Shown: piece by piece, positions 32,693-41,621 of the stretch | Layout of the letters: each line of letters opens with the position of its first letter | Numbering within the stretch: position 1 is the stretch's first letter | Source of the DNA: Faecalibacterium prausnitzii | Lineage (GTDB): Bacteria; Bacillota; Clostridia; Oscillospirales; Ruminococcaceae | Direction: 5' to 3' | DNA length: 64,000 bases | NCBI RefSeq assembly: GCF_019967995.1 | Contig: NZ_CP065377.1 | Span: 1,984,001-2,048,000, forward strand | Program-made: the position numbers and the translations under genes | Notes under the pieces: model-generated | What the model was told of the DNA's origin: nothing | The model's input: the letters and a program-made list of their open reading frames with translations, nothing else | Database searches by the model: none

Positions 32693-35290
32693 TTACACCT
32701 CTCCCTGCAAATAGTTCCGGATCTCCTTCTCGACCTCCTGCACTTCCTGATGGAACATGCGGGCCGAGACGCGAAGGGCACCGTGGCCCAGAATGATGAT
32801 CTGTTCCATGCCGTCGGAGGTGGCCACGCGGACCCGCCGCCCCTTGCCGATCTCGTGGGTAACATGCTCGATGAACATATCCGCCGTCTCGGCCTCCTTG
32901 GTGTAGACGACGTGGATGTTGTGATATTGCTCGATGACGCCGGGGCTGCCCGGCACACGGTAGGCATCGAACACGAGGATGAGCACACACTTTTTGAACC
33001 CCTGATAGTTGCACAGGATGTCCATCAGCTTCTTGCGGGCGGCATCAAGGCTCTGTTTGGAGAGCTCGTTCAGCTCATCCCACGCAAAGATGATGTTGTA
33101 GCCATCCACCAGCAGGTATTCGGGCGCGATCTCCCACTGCTCGGCGTCAAAATCCGGGCGCTCGGTCTTCCGGGTCGGGCGGAATGCGGCCAGCGGGTCC
33201 CGCTTGATGGGGCCATAGGTCTGCTCAAAGATCTTCAGCAGCTCGGCGTCCTCTTCCAGCGTGGCGCGGTAGGCGGCCATCCGGCGGGGCCGGGTGGCCG
33301 CCTCTTCCGCCGGGCGGGCGGTCTTGCCCCAGCCGCTGTCCACGTGCATGTGGCTGCGTACCTGTTCCCAGGGCACCACGAACCCGGCCCCATGGGAGCA
33401 GAAGACCGAATCCGCCGGGTTGTCGAGGTCGTGTTCCGGCTCGTAGCCGATGGCTGCCAGCACCTCGTCGGTGTTGTGGCAGGGACGGTAGCCATCCAGC
33501 GTCAGACTCAGGTGCCCCCGGCCCCGCGTGTAGCCCACTACGTCCATCGGGTAGCTGCGCATCGTGGAGGCCGGGGCTGTGCCGGTCAGGGTGGCCGTCT
33601 GGCCATCCGGAGCCGTCTGGGGCGGGTCGAAGCTGCCGCCCATCTGCTGGATGTCGTTCATCGCACGGCCCACATTCTCGGCCGGAAGTTCCAGCCGGAA
33701 GGCGTACCACGGCTCCAGCAGCTGCGCTTTGTGGATCTGCGCGGCCATCATCAGGCCCTGCCGCACCGCGCGGTAGGTCGCCTGCCGGAAATCGCCGCCC
33801 TCGGTATGCTTCAGGTGGGCGCGGCCCGCGATGAGGGTGATCTTCACATCGGTCAGCGGGGCACCGGCCAGCACACCAAGGTGCTGTTTTTCTTCGAGAT
33901 GGGTCAGCACCAGACGCTGCCAGTTCTTATCCAGCACCTCTTCGCGGCAGTCGGCCGCAAACTGCATCCCGCTGCCGCGGGGCAGAGGTTCCAGCTTGAG
34001 GTGGACTTCGGCATAGTGGCGGAGCGGCTCATAGTGGCCCACGCCCTCGATGGCCTCGGTGATCGTCTCCTTATATAAAATGCCGCCGGGGCCGAAGCAC
34101 ACCTCCAGCCCATAGCGCTCTGCCAGCAGGCTCCGGAGCACCTCCAGCTGGATCTCGCCCATGAGCTGGACGTGGATCTCGCCCAGCGTCTCGTTCCAGA
34201 CGACGTGGAGCTGGGGTTCCTCTTCTTCCAGCCGGTGGAGCTTGCCGAGAGCTGCGTGGACGTCAGCCCCCTCCGGCAGAAGCACCTGATAGCTCAGCAC
34301 CGGCTCCAGGACCGGCAGGTCGCCGTCCCGCTCTGCGCCCAGCCCCTCGCCGGGGCGGGCTTTGGTCAGTCCGGTGACGGCGCAGACCTGCCCCGGCCCG
34401 ATGCGCTCGGCCAGCGTATACCTGGCACCGGAATAAAGGCGGAGCTGGTTGGCCTTTTCGGCCCAGGGCTCCCCGTCCACTTCGCCGGTGAGCTGGGCCT
34501 TGACCTTCAGTTCGCCGCCGGTCACGCGCAGCCAGGTCAGCCGGGCCCCCTGCTCATCCTGCGAGATCTTGAACACCCGTGCGCCGAAAGCCTCCAGCGC
34601 GGGAGCCGGGCGAGTGAAGCGGTCCAGCCCGGCCAGAAGTTCGTCCACACCCTCCAGCCTGAGCGCTGCGCCGAACCAGCACGGGAAGACATGCCGCCGG
34701 GCGATGGCCGGGAGAATGTCGGCATCGGTCAGTTCCCCTTTGTCGAGGACGGTTTCCATCAGCCGCTCGTCGCAGAGGGCCAGCGCTTCGTCGCGGGCGG
34801 ACGCATCGGCCCCGAAATCCACAAAGCCGTCCCCCAGCCGATGGTTGAGCTGTTCCAGCAGCGCCTCCCGGCCGGGGCCGGGCAGGTCCATCTTATTGAG
34901 GAAAACGAAGGTCGGGATGTGATACCGCCGCAGCAGACGCCAGAGCGTTTCGGTGTGGCTCTGGACGCCGTCGGTGCCGCTGATGACCAGCACCGCATAA
35001 TCGAGTACCTGCAGGGTGCGCTCGGTCTCGGTGGAAAAGTCCACATGGCCGGGGGTATCCAGCAGGGTGAAGTCGGTGTTTCCTGCCGTCAGCAGGGCCT
35101 GCTTGGAAAAGATGGTGATGCCGCGCGCCTTTTCCAGCGCGTCGGTGTCGAGAAAGGCGTCCTTGTGGTCCACGCGGCCCAGCTTCCGGATGGCACCGGC
35201 GCGGTAGAGCATGGCTTCGGAAAGGGTGGTCTTGCCGGAGTCCACATGGGCGAGGATGCCCACCACCAGCTGCTTGTGCGGGTTTTCCAT
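32693..35290 (-). CDS. TetM/EF-G-like ribosomal GTPase fused to a YacP/Rae1-type NYN nuclease domain
   Basis: An 865-residue fusion. Residues 1-640 form a translational GTPase of the TetM/TetO ribosome-protection type, with P-loop AHVDSGKTT, GITIF, DTPGHVDF and NKMD, followed by the EF-G-like domains II to V. After a linker of about 70 residues, residues 722-865 match YacP/Rae1 NYN proteins, with VDGYNIIFAW, VFDAYRVPG, EAETADMFIE, VATSDGMEQ and the acidic residues of the catalytic pocket. Rae1 of Bacillus cleaves mRNA in the ribosomal A site, so the fusion may bring a nuclease to that site. The ATG at 35290 is chosen for its spacing to GGAAGG. Tetracycline resistance cannot be inferred. Confidence 0.9.
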   Translation of the reverse strand: MENPHKQLVVGILAHVDSGKTTLSEAMLYRAGAIRKLGRVDHKDAFLDTDALEKARGITIFSKQALLTAGNTDFTLLDTPGHVDFSTETERTLQVLDYAVLVISGTDGVQSHTETLWRLLRRYHIPTFVFLNKMDLPGPGREALLEQLNHRLGDGFVDFGADASARDEALALCDERLMETVLDKGELTDADILPAIARRHVFPCWFGAALRLEGVDELLAGLDRFTRPAPALEAFGARVFKISQDEQGARLTWLRVTGGELKVKAQLTGEVDGEPWAEKANQLRLYSGARYTLAERIGPGQVCAVTGLTKARPGEGLGAERDGDLPVLEPVLSYQVLLPEGADVHAALGKLHRLEEEEPQLHVVWNETLGEIHVQLMGEIQLEVLRSLLAERYGLEVCFGPGGILYKETITEAIEGVGHYEPLRHYAEVHLKLEPLPRGSGMQFAADCREEVLDKNWQRLVLTHLEEKQHLGVLAGAPLTDVKITLIAGRAHLKHTEGGDFRQATYRAVRQGLMMAAQIHKAQLLEPWYAFRLELPAENVGRAMNDIQQMGGSFDPPQTAPDGQTATLTGTAPASTMRSYPMDVVGYTRGRGHLSLTLDGYRPCHNTDEVLAAIGYEPEHDLDNPADSVFCSHGAGFVVPWEQVRSHMHVDSGWGKTARPAEEAATRPRRMAAYRATLEEDAELLKIFEQTYGPIKRDPLAAFRPTRKTERPDFDAEQWEIAPEYLLVDGYNIIFAWDELNELSKQSLDAARKKLMDILCNYQGFKKCVLILVFDAYRVPGSPGVIEQYHNIHVVYTKEAETADMFIEHVTHEIGKGRRVRVATSDGMEQIIILGHGALRVSARMFHQEVQEVEKEIRNYLQGEV

Positions 35291-35305
35291 GGTCTGCACC
35301 CTTCC

Positions 35306-35725
35306 TTATAAAAAGCTGATGCAGAGTGCCACCACCACCAGCGGCACCCCCAGCACCAGATTGGAGAGCATACTGCAATAGGTACGCTCCTCCGGCTCCA
35401 GCTCCTCAAAGGAGACGATCTTCTCGTCGGCATAGTCCATGATGGAGCGGGTGGCGTGGAACTTTTTCTGCGGCTTGATCCCCTTGAACTCTTCGAGCAG
35501 ATGGTGGATGGTCAGGCCGTCCAGCCGCATATAGTCCACCCACGCCCAGATGAGCAGCACCACGCCGCACAGAAAACCCGGTGCCTCCCACATGGAGAAG
35601 GTTCCATCGCTGACATACCGCTCCCACAGCAGCATCAGCACAGCCACGATGGAAGTGCGGGTCACAGTTTTATATAAGATGGGATGAAGCATATAGCCTT
35701 TGTACATCGCGCGTAGTTTTTTCAT
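35306..35725 (-). CDS. Hypothetical membrane protein
   Basis: A 139-residue protein I do not recognise. It has a basic N-terminus (MKKLRAMYKGYM), two adjacent membrane segments (about residues 20-34 and 48-66), a central charged cytoplasmic or external stretch with DEKIVSFEELEPEE, and a last hydrophobic segment ending ISFL (about 118-139). AAGGAG precedes ATG 35725, and a -10 TACAAT lies about 35 nt upstream. It ends 15 bp before the GTPase-NYN gene and is probably cotranscribed with it, which could make it a membrane partner; this is only context. Confidence 0.75.
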   Translation of the reverse strand: MKKLRAMYKGYMLHPILYKTVTRTSIVAVLMLLWERYVSDGTFSMWEAPGFLCGVVLLIWAWVDYMRLDGLTIHHLLEEFKGIKPQKKFHATRSIMDYADEKIVSFEELEPEERTYCSMLSNLVLGVPLVVVALCISFL

Positions 35726-36103
35726 GGTTTGCTCCTTATTCCGATACAGATACATTTTATTGTAGCATGTTTTTATGAAAAAAGATAGCAGAATCGTCCG
35801 TGGTGAAAAAACAGTCCACCTTTTTTTCTTTTGAAGCCTGCCGCTTTCCGCGGCCACCCGGCGCTTTGGATTCTTTTGCATTTTTCCGCTGCTGCTTTTC
35901 ATGCAAAAGCGGCTGTCACCCTTTTGTTTCCAATTTATTGCTTTAATCCGTTGACTTCTTTTCAATACAGTGCTAAAATATCTGGAGTGCGACTTTTGCC
36001 CTTCCTGTGCATTTTTTCGTGGAGGACAGGCCACACTCGTTCAGGAATAGGAAAAAACGGCGCAGGCAGACCGCCAGTGCCAGAGATCTGGGAGGATCCA
36101 TCC
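35726..36103. promoter_or_regulatory. Divergent intergenic region before the peptide importer
   Basis: A gene-free stretch of 378 bp, visibly A+T-richer than its neighbours. The promoter of the first binding-protein gene (TTGACT, 17 nt, TAAAAT) lies at 35951-35979, giving a leader of about 118 nt. On the other strand a -10 TACAAT serves the 139-residue membrane protein. I saw no further gene or structured RNA. Confidence 0.6.
35951..35979 (+). promoter_or_regulatory. Promoter for the first oligopeptide-binding protein
   Basis: -35 TTGACT (35951-35956), 17-nt spacer, -10 TAAAAT (35974-35979). Confidence 0.8.
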
Positions 36104-38134
36104 ATGAGTATCAATTTTGAGTCTCACAAGCTCGACCGCCGCAGCTTCCTCAAGGGCGCAGGCATGGTCGGCGCAGCTGGGCTGCTGGCCGCCTGCGGCG
36201 GCAAGTCCGACAACGGCAGCAGCGCTACTTCCACCAGCGGTGCCGCAGCCCCCAACACCACCGGCGCCACCCCGCTGAAGGAGTTCATCTCCTTTGAGAG
36301 CGGCAACCGGGAGCTGGAAAGCTGGAATATACTGTACACCCAGAGGGCTGAGGACGCCAACGTCATCACCAACCTGTGGGACGGCCTGCTGAGCTTCGAC
36401 TGCTACGGCAAGGTCGTGCCCGCCATCGCTTCCAGCTGGGAGCACAACGACGATTCCACCGTCTGGACCTTCCACCTGCGCGATGACGTCGATTGGGTCG
36501 ATGCCAACGGCGAGGTGAAGGATCACCTGACCAGCAAGGATTTCCTGGTCGGCTTCGAGTGGGTCATGAACGCCTACAAGAATGAGGCCAACAACACCTC
36601 CATGCCCAACGATACCGTCGTGGGCGCTGCCGATTACTACGAGCAGACCAAGGCAGCCGGCGACGCTGCTGCCGACATGACCTATGAGGACATGCTGGCT
36701 GCCGGTGTCGGCATCGAGGCTCCCGATGACTACACGCTGGTCTTCACCTGCAAGGACCCCTGCCCGTACTTCGACACCGTGGCGGCTTACAACAGCTTCT
36801 ACCCCGTCGCTCCCGCCCTGCTCGACGAGCTGGGCATCGAGGGCTTCCGCGGCTGCGACAACACTACCATGTGGTACAATGGCCCGTACGTCGTCGAGGA
36901 GTATATCCAGGGCAACACCAAGAGCTATATCCCCAACCCCAGCTACTACGATGCAGCCAACGTCAGCCGCTTTGAGCGCCTGACCATCACCATGATCTCC
37001 GATGGCTCCATCAGCCTGCAGCTGTACGAGAACCGTGAGCTGGACGAGGTCGATCTGGGCGAGAGCAGCATCGCCACCATCCAGGCCGATCCTTCCAACG
37101 TGTTCAACCAGCAGCTGTGCGAGAAGCGCCCCAAGAAGTTCAGCTACTGCTTCATCTTCAACTACGACAAGCGCAAGGCCGACGGCACCGCCGATGAGAA
37201 CTGGAACAAGGCCATCGCCAACAAGGCATTCCGCCAGTGCTTCTCCAAGGGTCTGGAGCTGTCCAAGTTCTACGCTCGCTACAACCCCATCAACCCGCTG
37301 AAGTGCGAGAACGACTTCTTTACCATGAGCGGCCTGTGCTACACCACCGACGGCACCGATTACACCAGCCTGGTCGCTAAGGAGCTGGGTCTGGATGGCG
37401 AGAAGTATGATGGCAAGACCATGAAGCGTCTGCGCGCCAACAACGGCGACATCACCGACCTGAAAAAGCAGGCCATGGACGAGCTGAGTGCCATCGGCGT
37501 CACCTTCCCGGTGCACTGCTCTTACTATATCCTGGCCGGTTCCACCACCGCTCTGGACAGCGCGACCGTCCTGAAGCAGTGCTTCACCGACAGCTTCGGC
37601 GATGACTTCATCGTGCTGGACATCGAGACCTTCGTCTCCTCCACCATGAAGGAGGTCGTGGCACCCAAGCTGCAGAGCTTCGTCCACATGGGCTGGGGCG
37701 CTGACTTCGGCGATCCCATCAACTTCCTGGCCCAGATCATCGTCCACGACGACAACGCTTACTACAGCTGCAACATGACCAACATCGAGGGCATCGCCGA
37801 GAACGGTGCCGCCGATTACCAGAAGGATCTGGTGGCTGCCTACGAGCAGTTCACCGACCTGGTCAACGAGGGCCGCGTCATCGTCAACGACACCGATGCA
37901 CGCTACGCTGCCTTCGCAAAGGCTGAGGCCTACTTCCTGGAGGAGAATCTGATCTTCCCCACCGTCTACGATGTGACCTGGTGCCTGACCCACGCCAACG
38001 AGTACAGCAAGATCAACGCCATGTACGGCCCCTGCAACTACAAGGCGGTCAACTGGGAGACCAGCGAAGAGGCTTACACCACCGAGCAGTACGAGGAGTT
38101 CGCCGCTGCTTTCGATGCAGCCACCCAGGCCTGA
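36104..38134 (+). CDS. oppA: Oligopeptide ABC transporter substrate-binding lipoprotein, copy 1
   Basis: A 676-residue SBP family 5 (OppA/DppA-like) protein. The N-terminus has a twin-arginine motif (DRRSFLKGAGM) and a lipobox (LLAAC, cysteine near residue 26), then a Ser/Thr/Ala-rich linker, as in Tat-exported lipoproteins. The mature domain shows TNLWDGLLSFD, WTFHLRDDVDW and repeated peptide-binding-fold segments. It binds extracellular peptides and delivers them to the permease encoded from 40671. GGGAGG precedes ATG 36104. Codon bias suggests high expression. Ligand preference is unknown. The neighbouring paralogue is close in sequence, most strongly over the last 45 residues. Confidence 0.94.
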   Translation: MSINFESHKLDRRSFLKGAGMVGAAGLLAACGGKSDNGSSATSTSGAAAPNTTGATPLKEFISFESGNRELESWNILYTQRAEDANVITNLWDGLLSFDCYGKVVPAIASSWEHNDDSTVWTFHLRDDVDWVDANGEVKDHLTSKDFLVGFEWVMNAYKNEANNTSMPNDTVVGAADYYEQTKAAGDAAADMTYEDMLAAGVGIEAPDDYTLVFTCKDPCPYFDTVAAYNSFYPVAPALLDELGIEGFRGCDNTTMWYNGPYVVEEYIQGNTKSYIPNPSYYDAANVSRFERLTITMISDGSISLQLYENRELDEVDLGESSIATIQADPSNVFNQQLCEKRPKKFSYCFIFNYDKRKADGTADENWNKAIANKAFRQCFSKGLELSKFYARYNPINPLKCENDFFTMSGLCYTTDGTDYTSLVAKELGLDGEKYDGKTMKRLRANNGDITDLKKQAMDELSAIGVTFPVHCSYYILAGSTTALDSATVLKQCFTDSFGDDFIVLDIETFVSSTMKEVVAPKLQSFVHMGWGADFGDPINFLAQIIVHDDNAYYSCNMTNIEGIAENGAADYQKDLVAAYEQFTDLVNEGRVIVNDTDARYAAFAKAEAYFLEENLIFPTVYDVTWCLTHANEYSKINAMYGPCNYKAVNWETSEEAYTTEQYEEFAAAFDAATQA

Positions 38135-38175
38135 TCGGTTTTTGAGCGCATTCTAAGTTAAGCACTTTTCCCCCG

Positions 38176-38217
38176 GCGGGAGCTGTTCGCAAAGCGGATG
38201 GCTCCCGCTCTTTTATT
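38176..38217 (+). terminator. Terminator after binding protein copy 1
   Basis: Stem GCGGGAGC / GCTCCCGC with a 17-nt loop, followed by TCTTTTATT. Confidence 0.85.
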
Positions 38218-38384
38218 ATGTAAAGTGTTTCACACCTGTTCGTTTGTGAAGAACAATTTCGGTTGTTTTGTCTTTCAAAAGCAGTGTTAAACTTTTTGCA
38301 TCCTTCGTCAGACAAAAACAAATATATTTCATCGTTTTCCACAGTCTATCTTTCTTTTTTGAAGAAGTTCCTGTCCATGCTCCA

Positions 38385-38413
38385 TTGACAGCTTATTCTT
38401 TTAATGATATAAT
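38385..38413 (+). promoter_or_regulatory. Consensus promoter for binding protein copy 2 and the importer genes
   Basis: -35 TTGACA (38385-38390), exactly 17 nt, -10 TATAAT (38408-38413): a perfect sigma-A promoter. Confidence 0.92.
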
Positions 38414-38599
38414 AATCAGCGTGTTAAGGTTTTGCGGGAGGAGCACAGGCACAGACAGAGGGGTCTGTATCTGCGCTCTTTTGTATTCCTCAGCAGTACA
38501 GGAGATGCGAAGCTCCCGCAAAGGAGTGGGAAACAAGCAGGACAACGCGCCCTGCACCATGCACCGAAGCACGGAAAAAATTTTAGGGAGGATAACACA

Positions 38600-40627
38600 A
38601 TGAACATCAATCACGAGTCTCATGCAATCAGCCGCCGCAGCTTTCTGAAGGCTTCCGGCGTTGTTGGTGCCGCCGGCATCCTGGCAGCCTGTGGCGGCAG
38701 CTCCAGCAGCTCCACCGCTGCTTCTTCCGGCGCAACCAGCGCCCCCAACACCACCGGCGCTACTCCGCTGAAGGAGTTCATCTCCTGGGAGGGCACCAAC
38801 CGTGAGCTGGAGAGCTGGAACATGCTGTACAGCCAGATGGCTTCCGACATGAATGTCACCACCAACCTGTGGGAGGGCCTGCTGAGCTTTGACTGCTACG
38901 GCAAGGCCGTGCCTTCCGTGGCCAAGGAGTGGAGCCACAACGAGGACTCCTCCGTCTGGACCTTCAACCTGCGCGACGATGTCGACTGGGTGGACGTCAA
39001 CGGCGAGGTCAAGGCTCACCTGACCAGCAAGGACTTCCTCGTGGGTCTGGAGTGGGTGCTGAACGCAGCCAAGAACCAGGCCAACAACACCTCCATGCCC
39101 AACGAGACTCTGGTGGGCGCTGCGGACTACTACCAGAAGACCAGCGACATGGGCGACGCCGCTGCCGACCTGACCTACGAAGATATGCTGGCCGCCGGTG
39201 TGGGCATTGAGGCTACCGATGATTACACTCTGGTCTTCACCTGCAAGAATCCCTGCCCGTACTTCGATACCGTGGCTGCTTACACCAGCTTCTACCCCGT
39301 CTCTGAGGACCTGATCACCGAGCTGGGCATCGAGGGCTTCCGTGCCTGCGACTACACCAACATGTGGTACAACGGCCCGTATGTGGTGGAGGAGTTCATC
39401 AGCCAGAACACTAAGAGCTACATCCCCAACCCCAACTACTATGGTGCAGACGATGTGTCCCGCTTCGACCGCTTCACCGTTACCATGATCAGCGACGGCA
39501 CCGTCACCTTCCAGCTGTATCAGAACCGTGAGCTGGACGAGATGGATGTCGGCGAGAGCACCCTGACCACCATCCAGGCCGATCCCAACAGCGAGTACAA
39601 TGCTCAGCTGTGCGAGAAGCGCCCCAAGAAGTTCAGCTACCAGATGCACTTCAACTATCAGAAGAACAATGAGGACGGCACCCCCGACGACAACTGGAAC
39701 AAGGCCATCGCCAACACCGCCTTCCGTCAGTGCTTCTACAAGGGCCTGGAGCTGACCAACTGGTATGCACGTACCAACAAGATCAACCCCCTGAAGTGCG
39801 AGAACGACTACTACACCATGCCGGGCGTCTGCTACAACACCAAGGGCGAGGAGTACTCCACCCTGGTCGCCAAGGAGATGGGCTTCGACAAGGAGTCTTA
39901 TGACGGCAAGACCATGATCCGCCTGCGCGCCAACAATGGCGACATCGCGGACCTGAAGAAGCAGGCTATGGACGAGCTGAGCGCCATCGGCGTCACCTTC
40001 CCCGTCCACGCTGCTTACTACATCATCGCCAGCAACTCCACCGCTCTGGACAGCGCAACCGTCCTGAAGCAGTGCTTCACCGACAGCTTCGGCGATGACT
40101 TCATCGTGCTGGACATCAAGACCTTCGTTTCCTCCATCACCCAGGAAGTCCGTAACCCGCAGCTGCAGAGCTTCGTCATCAACGGCTGGGGCGCTGACTT
40201 CGGTGACCCCGTCAACTTCGTTGGTCAGGAGATCCTGCACGACGACAACGCCTACTACAGCTGGTACTACTCCAACATCGCTAAGATCGTCGAGGCCGGC
40301 CCCGCTGACTGGCAGAAGGATCTGGTGGCCTGCTACGAGGAGTTCACCGATCTGGTCAACACCGCAAAGGCCATCGTCGATGATACCGATGCCCGCTATG
40401 CTGCCTTCGCAAAGGCTGAGGCCAGCATGCTGAACAACGTTCTGGCCTGCCCCTGCTACTTCGAGGTGGCCTGGACTCTGACCCACGCCAACGAGTACAG
40501 CAAGATCAACGCCATGTACGGCCCCTGCAACTACAAGGCTGTCAACTGGGAGACCAGCGAAGAGGCTTACACCACCGAGCAGTACGAGGAGTTCGCTGCT
40601 GCATTCGATGCTGCCACCAAGGCCTGA
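38600..40627 (+). CDS. oppA: Oligopeptide ABC transporter substrate-binding lipoprotein, copy 2
   Basis: A 675-residue paralogue of the preceding binding protein, with the same twin-arginine motif (SRRSFLKASG) and lipobox (ILAAC). The linker is Ser-rich. Most blocks of the mature protein are shared with copy 1, including the last 45 residues almost unchanged, while scattered differences (YQMHFNYQKNN versus YCFIFNYDKRK, for example) could alter peptide choice. AGGGAGG precedes ATG 38600. It leads the permease and ATPase genes and is probably the main partner of the importer. Gene duplication, not a sequencing artefact, is supported by the different flanks. Confidence 0.94.
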   Translation: MNINHESHAISRRSFLKASGVVGAAGILAACGGSSSSSTAASSGATSAPNTTGATPLKEFISWEGTNRELESWNMLYSQMASDMNVTTNLWEGLLSFDCYGKAVPSVAKEWSHNEDSSVWTFNLRDDVDWVDVNGEVKAHLTSKDFLVGLEWVLNAAKNQANNTSMPNETLVGAADYYQKTSDMGDAAADLTYEDMLAAGVGIEATDDYTLVFTCKNPCPYFDTVAAYTSFYPVSEDLITELGIEGFRACDYTNMWYNGPYVVEEFISQNTKSYIPNPNYYGADDVSRFDRFTVTMISDGTVTFQLYQNRELDEMDVGESTLTTIQADPNSEYNAQLCEKRPKKFSYQMHFNYQKNNEDGTPDDNWNKAIANTAFRQCFYKGLELTNWYARTNKINPLKCENDYYTMPGVCYNTKGEEYSTLVAKEMGFDKESYDGKTMIRLRANNGDIADLKKQAMDELSAIGVTFPVHAAYYIIASNSTALDSATVLKQCFTDSFGDDFIVLDIKTFVSSITQEVRNPQLQSFVINGWGADFGDPVNFVGQEILHDDNAYYSWYYSNIAKIVEAGPADWQKDLVACYEEFTDLVNTAKAIVDDTDARYAAFAKAEASMLNNVLACPCYFEVAWTLTHANEYSKINAMYGPCNYKAVNWETSEEAYTTEQYEEFAAAFDAATKA

Positions 40628-40670
40628 GTTTTTTACCGCACCCCAAAATAAAAGTTAAAGGTTCGATAAC

Positions 40671-41621
40671 ATGTTAAAATACACGGTTAAGCGGCTGCTC
40701 CAGTCGCTTGTCACAATCTTTTTGATCGCAACAGCCGTCTTTTTGATGATGCGCTGTCTGCCGACGGACTACTACTTCACTGAGGAACAGCTCATGAAGT
40801 TCACCGATCAGCAGAAGACCGCTGCTCTGGAAGCAGCCGGCCTGACCGACCCCATCCCCACCCAGCTGATCAAGTTCTACAACGATCTGCTGCATCTGGA
40901 CTTCGGCACATCCCGCCGCATCCAGAACGGTGCATCGGTGGTCAAGGTCATCGGCAAAAAGTTCGGCGTCTCGATGCGCCTGGGCCTCACCGCCTCCGGC
41001 ATCTCTCTGGTGCTGGGTGTGCTGATGGGCATTCTGCAGGCGGCATTCAAGGACAAAGTGTTCGACTGGATCGGCACGGCTTACACCGTGTTCGTCAACG
41101 CAGTTCCTTCTCTGGTCTCGTATTCGCTGGTCCTGGTCTTCGGCTCCAAGTACCTGGGCTTCCCCACGCTGTACTCCACCCGCAATGTGGGTGCGTCCAG
41201 CGTGCTGCCCATCACCTGCCTGTCGCTGGCTTCCATTGCAGGCTATGCCCTGTGGACCCGCCGCTACATGGTCGATGAGCTCACCCGCGACTACATCAAA
41301 CTGGCGCGTGTCAAGGGCCTGAGCTCCCGCGAGATCATGTTCAAGCACGTGCTGCGCAACGCCATGGTCCCCATGGTGCAGTATATCCCCCAGTCCATCC
41401 TGCTGACGGTCGGCGGCTCTCTGCTGATGGAGCGCTTCTTCTCCGTCCCCGGCATGGGCCCCCTGCTGACCGACGCCATCCAGCGTTATGACCTGAACGT
41501 CGTGCAGACGCTGGTCATCCTGTATGCCGTTCTGGGCATCGTGGGTGTTTTCCTGGGCGACGTGCTGATGATGGTGGTCGACCCGCGTATTACTCTGACC
41601 GGAAAGGAGGAAGCTCGCTGA
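40671..41621 (+). CDS. oppB: Oligopeptide ABC transporter permease OppB
   Basis: A 316-residue inner-membrane permease with six membrane helices: one near the start (residues 8-28), then a large extracytoplasmic loop, then five from about 100 onward. The EAA-type loop contacting the ATPases is RDYIKLARVKGLSSREIMFKHVLRNA. It forms the pore with OppC. It starts 43 bp after the binding-protein gene and overlaps oppC by 1 bp. Confidence 0.94.
   Translation: MLKYTVKRLLQSLVTIFLIATAVFLMMRCLPTDYYFTEEQLMKFTDQQKTAALEAAGLTDPIPTQLIKFYNDLLHLDFGTSRRIQNGASVVKVIGKKFGVSMRLGLTASGISLVLGVLMGILQAAFKDKVFDWIGTAYTVFVNAVPSLVSYSLVLVFGSKYLGFPTLYSTRNVGASSVLPITCLSLASIAGYALWTRRYMVDELTRDYIKLARVKGLSSREIMFKHVLRNAMVPMVQYIPQSILLTVGGSLLMERFFSVPGMGPLLTDAIQRYDLNVVQTLVILYAVLGIVGVFLGDVLMMVVDPRITLTGKEEAR

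Larger units (their letters stand above)
38135..38599 (+). promoter_or_regulatory. Intergenic region between the two binding-protein genes
   Basis: A gene-free stretch of 465 bp. It contains the terminator of copy 1 (38176-38217), about 170 bp of A+T-rich sequence in which I see nothing, the promoter of copy 2 (38385-38413), and a leader of about 180 nt with no recognised motif. Confidence 0.6.

Noticed and set aside
32693..35290. Calling the TetM-like protein a tetracycline-resistance gene
   Set aside because: Similarity to ribosome-protection GTPases does not establish resistance; the NYN fusion and housekeeping context suggest another role.
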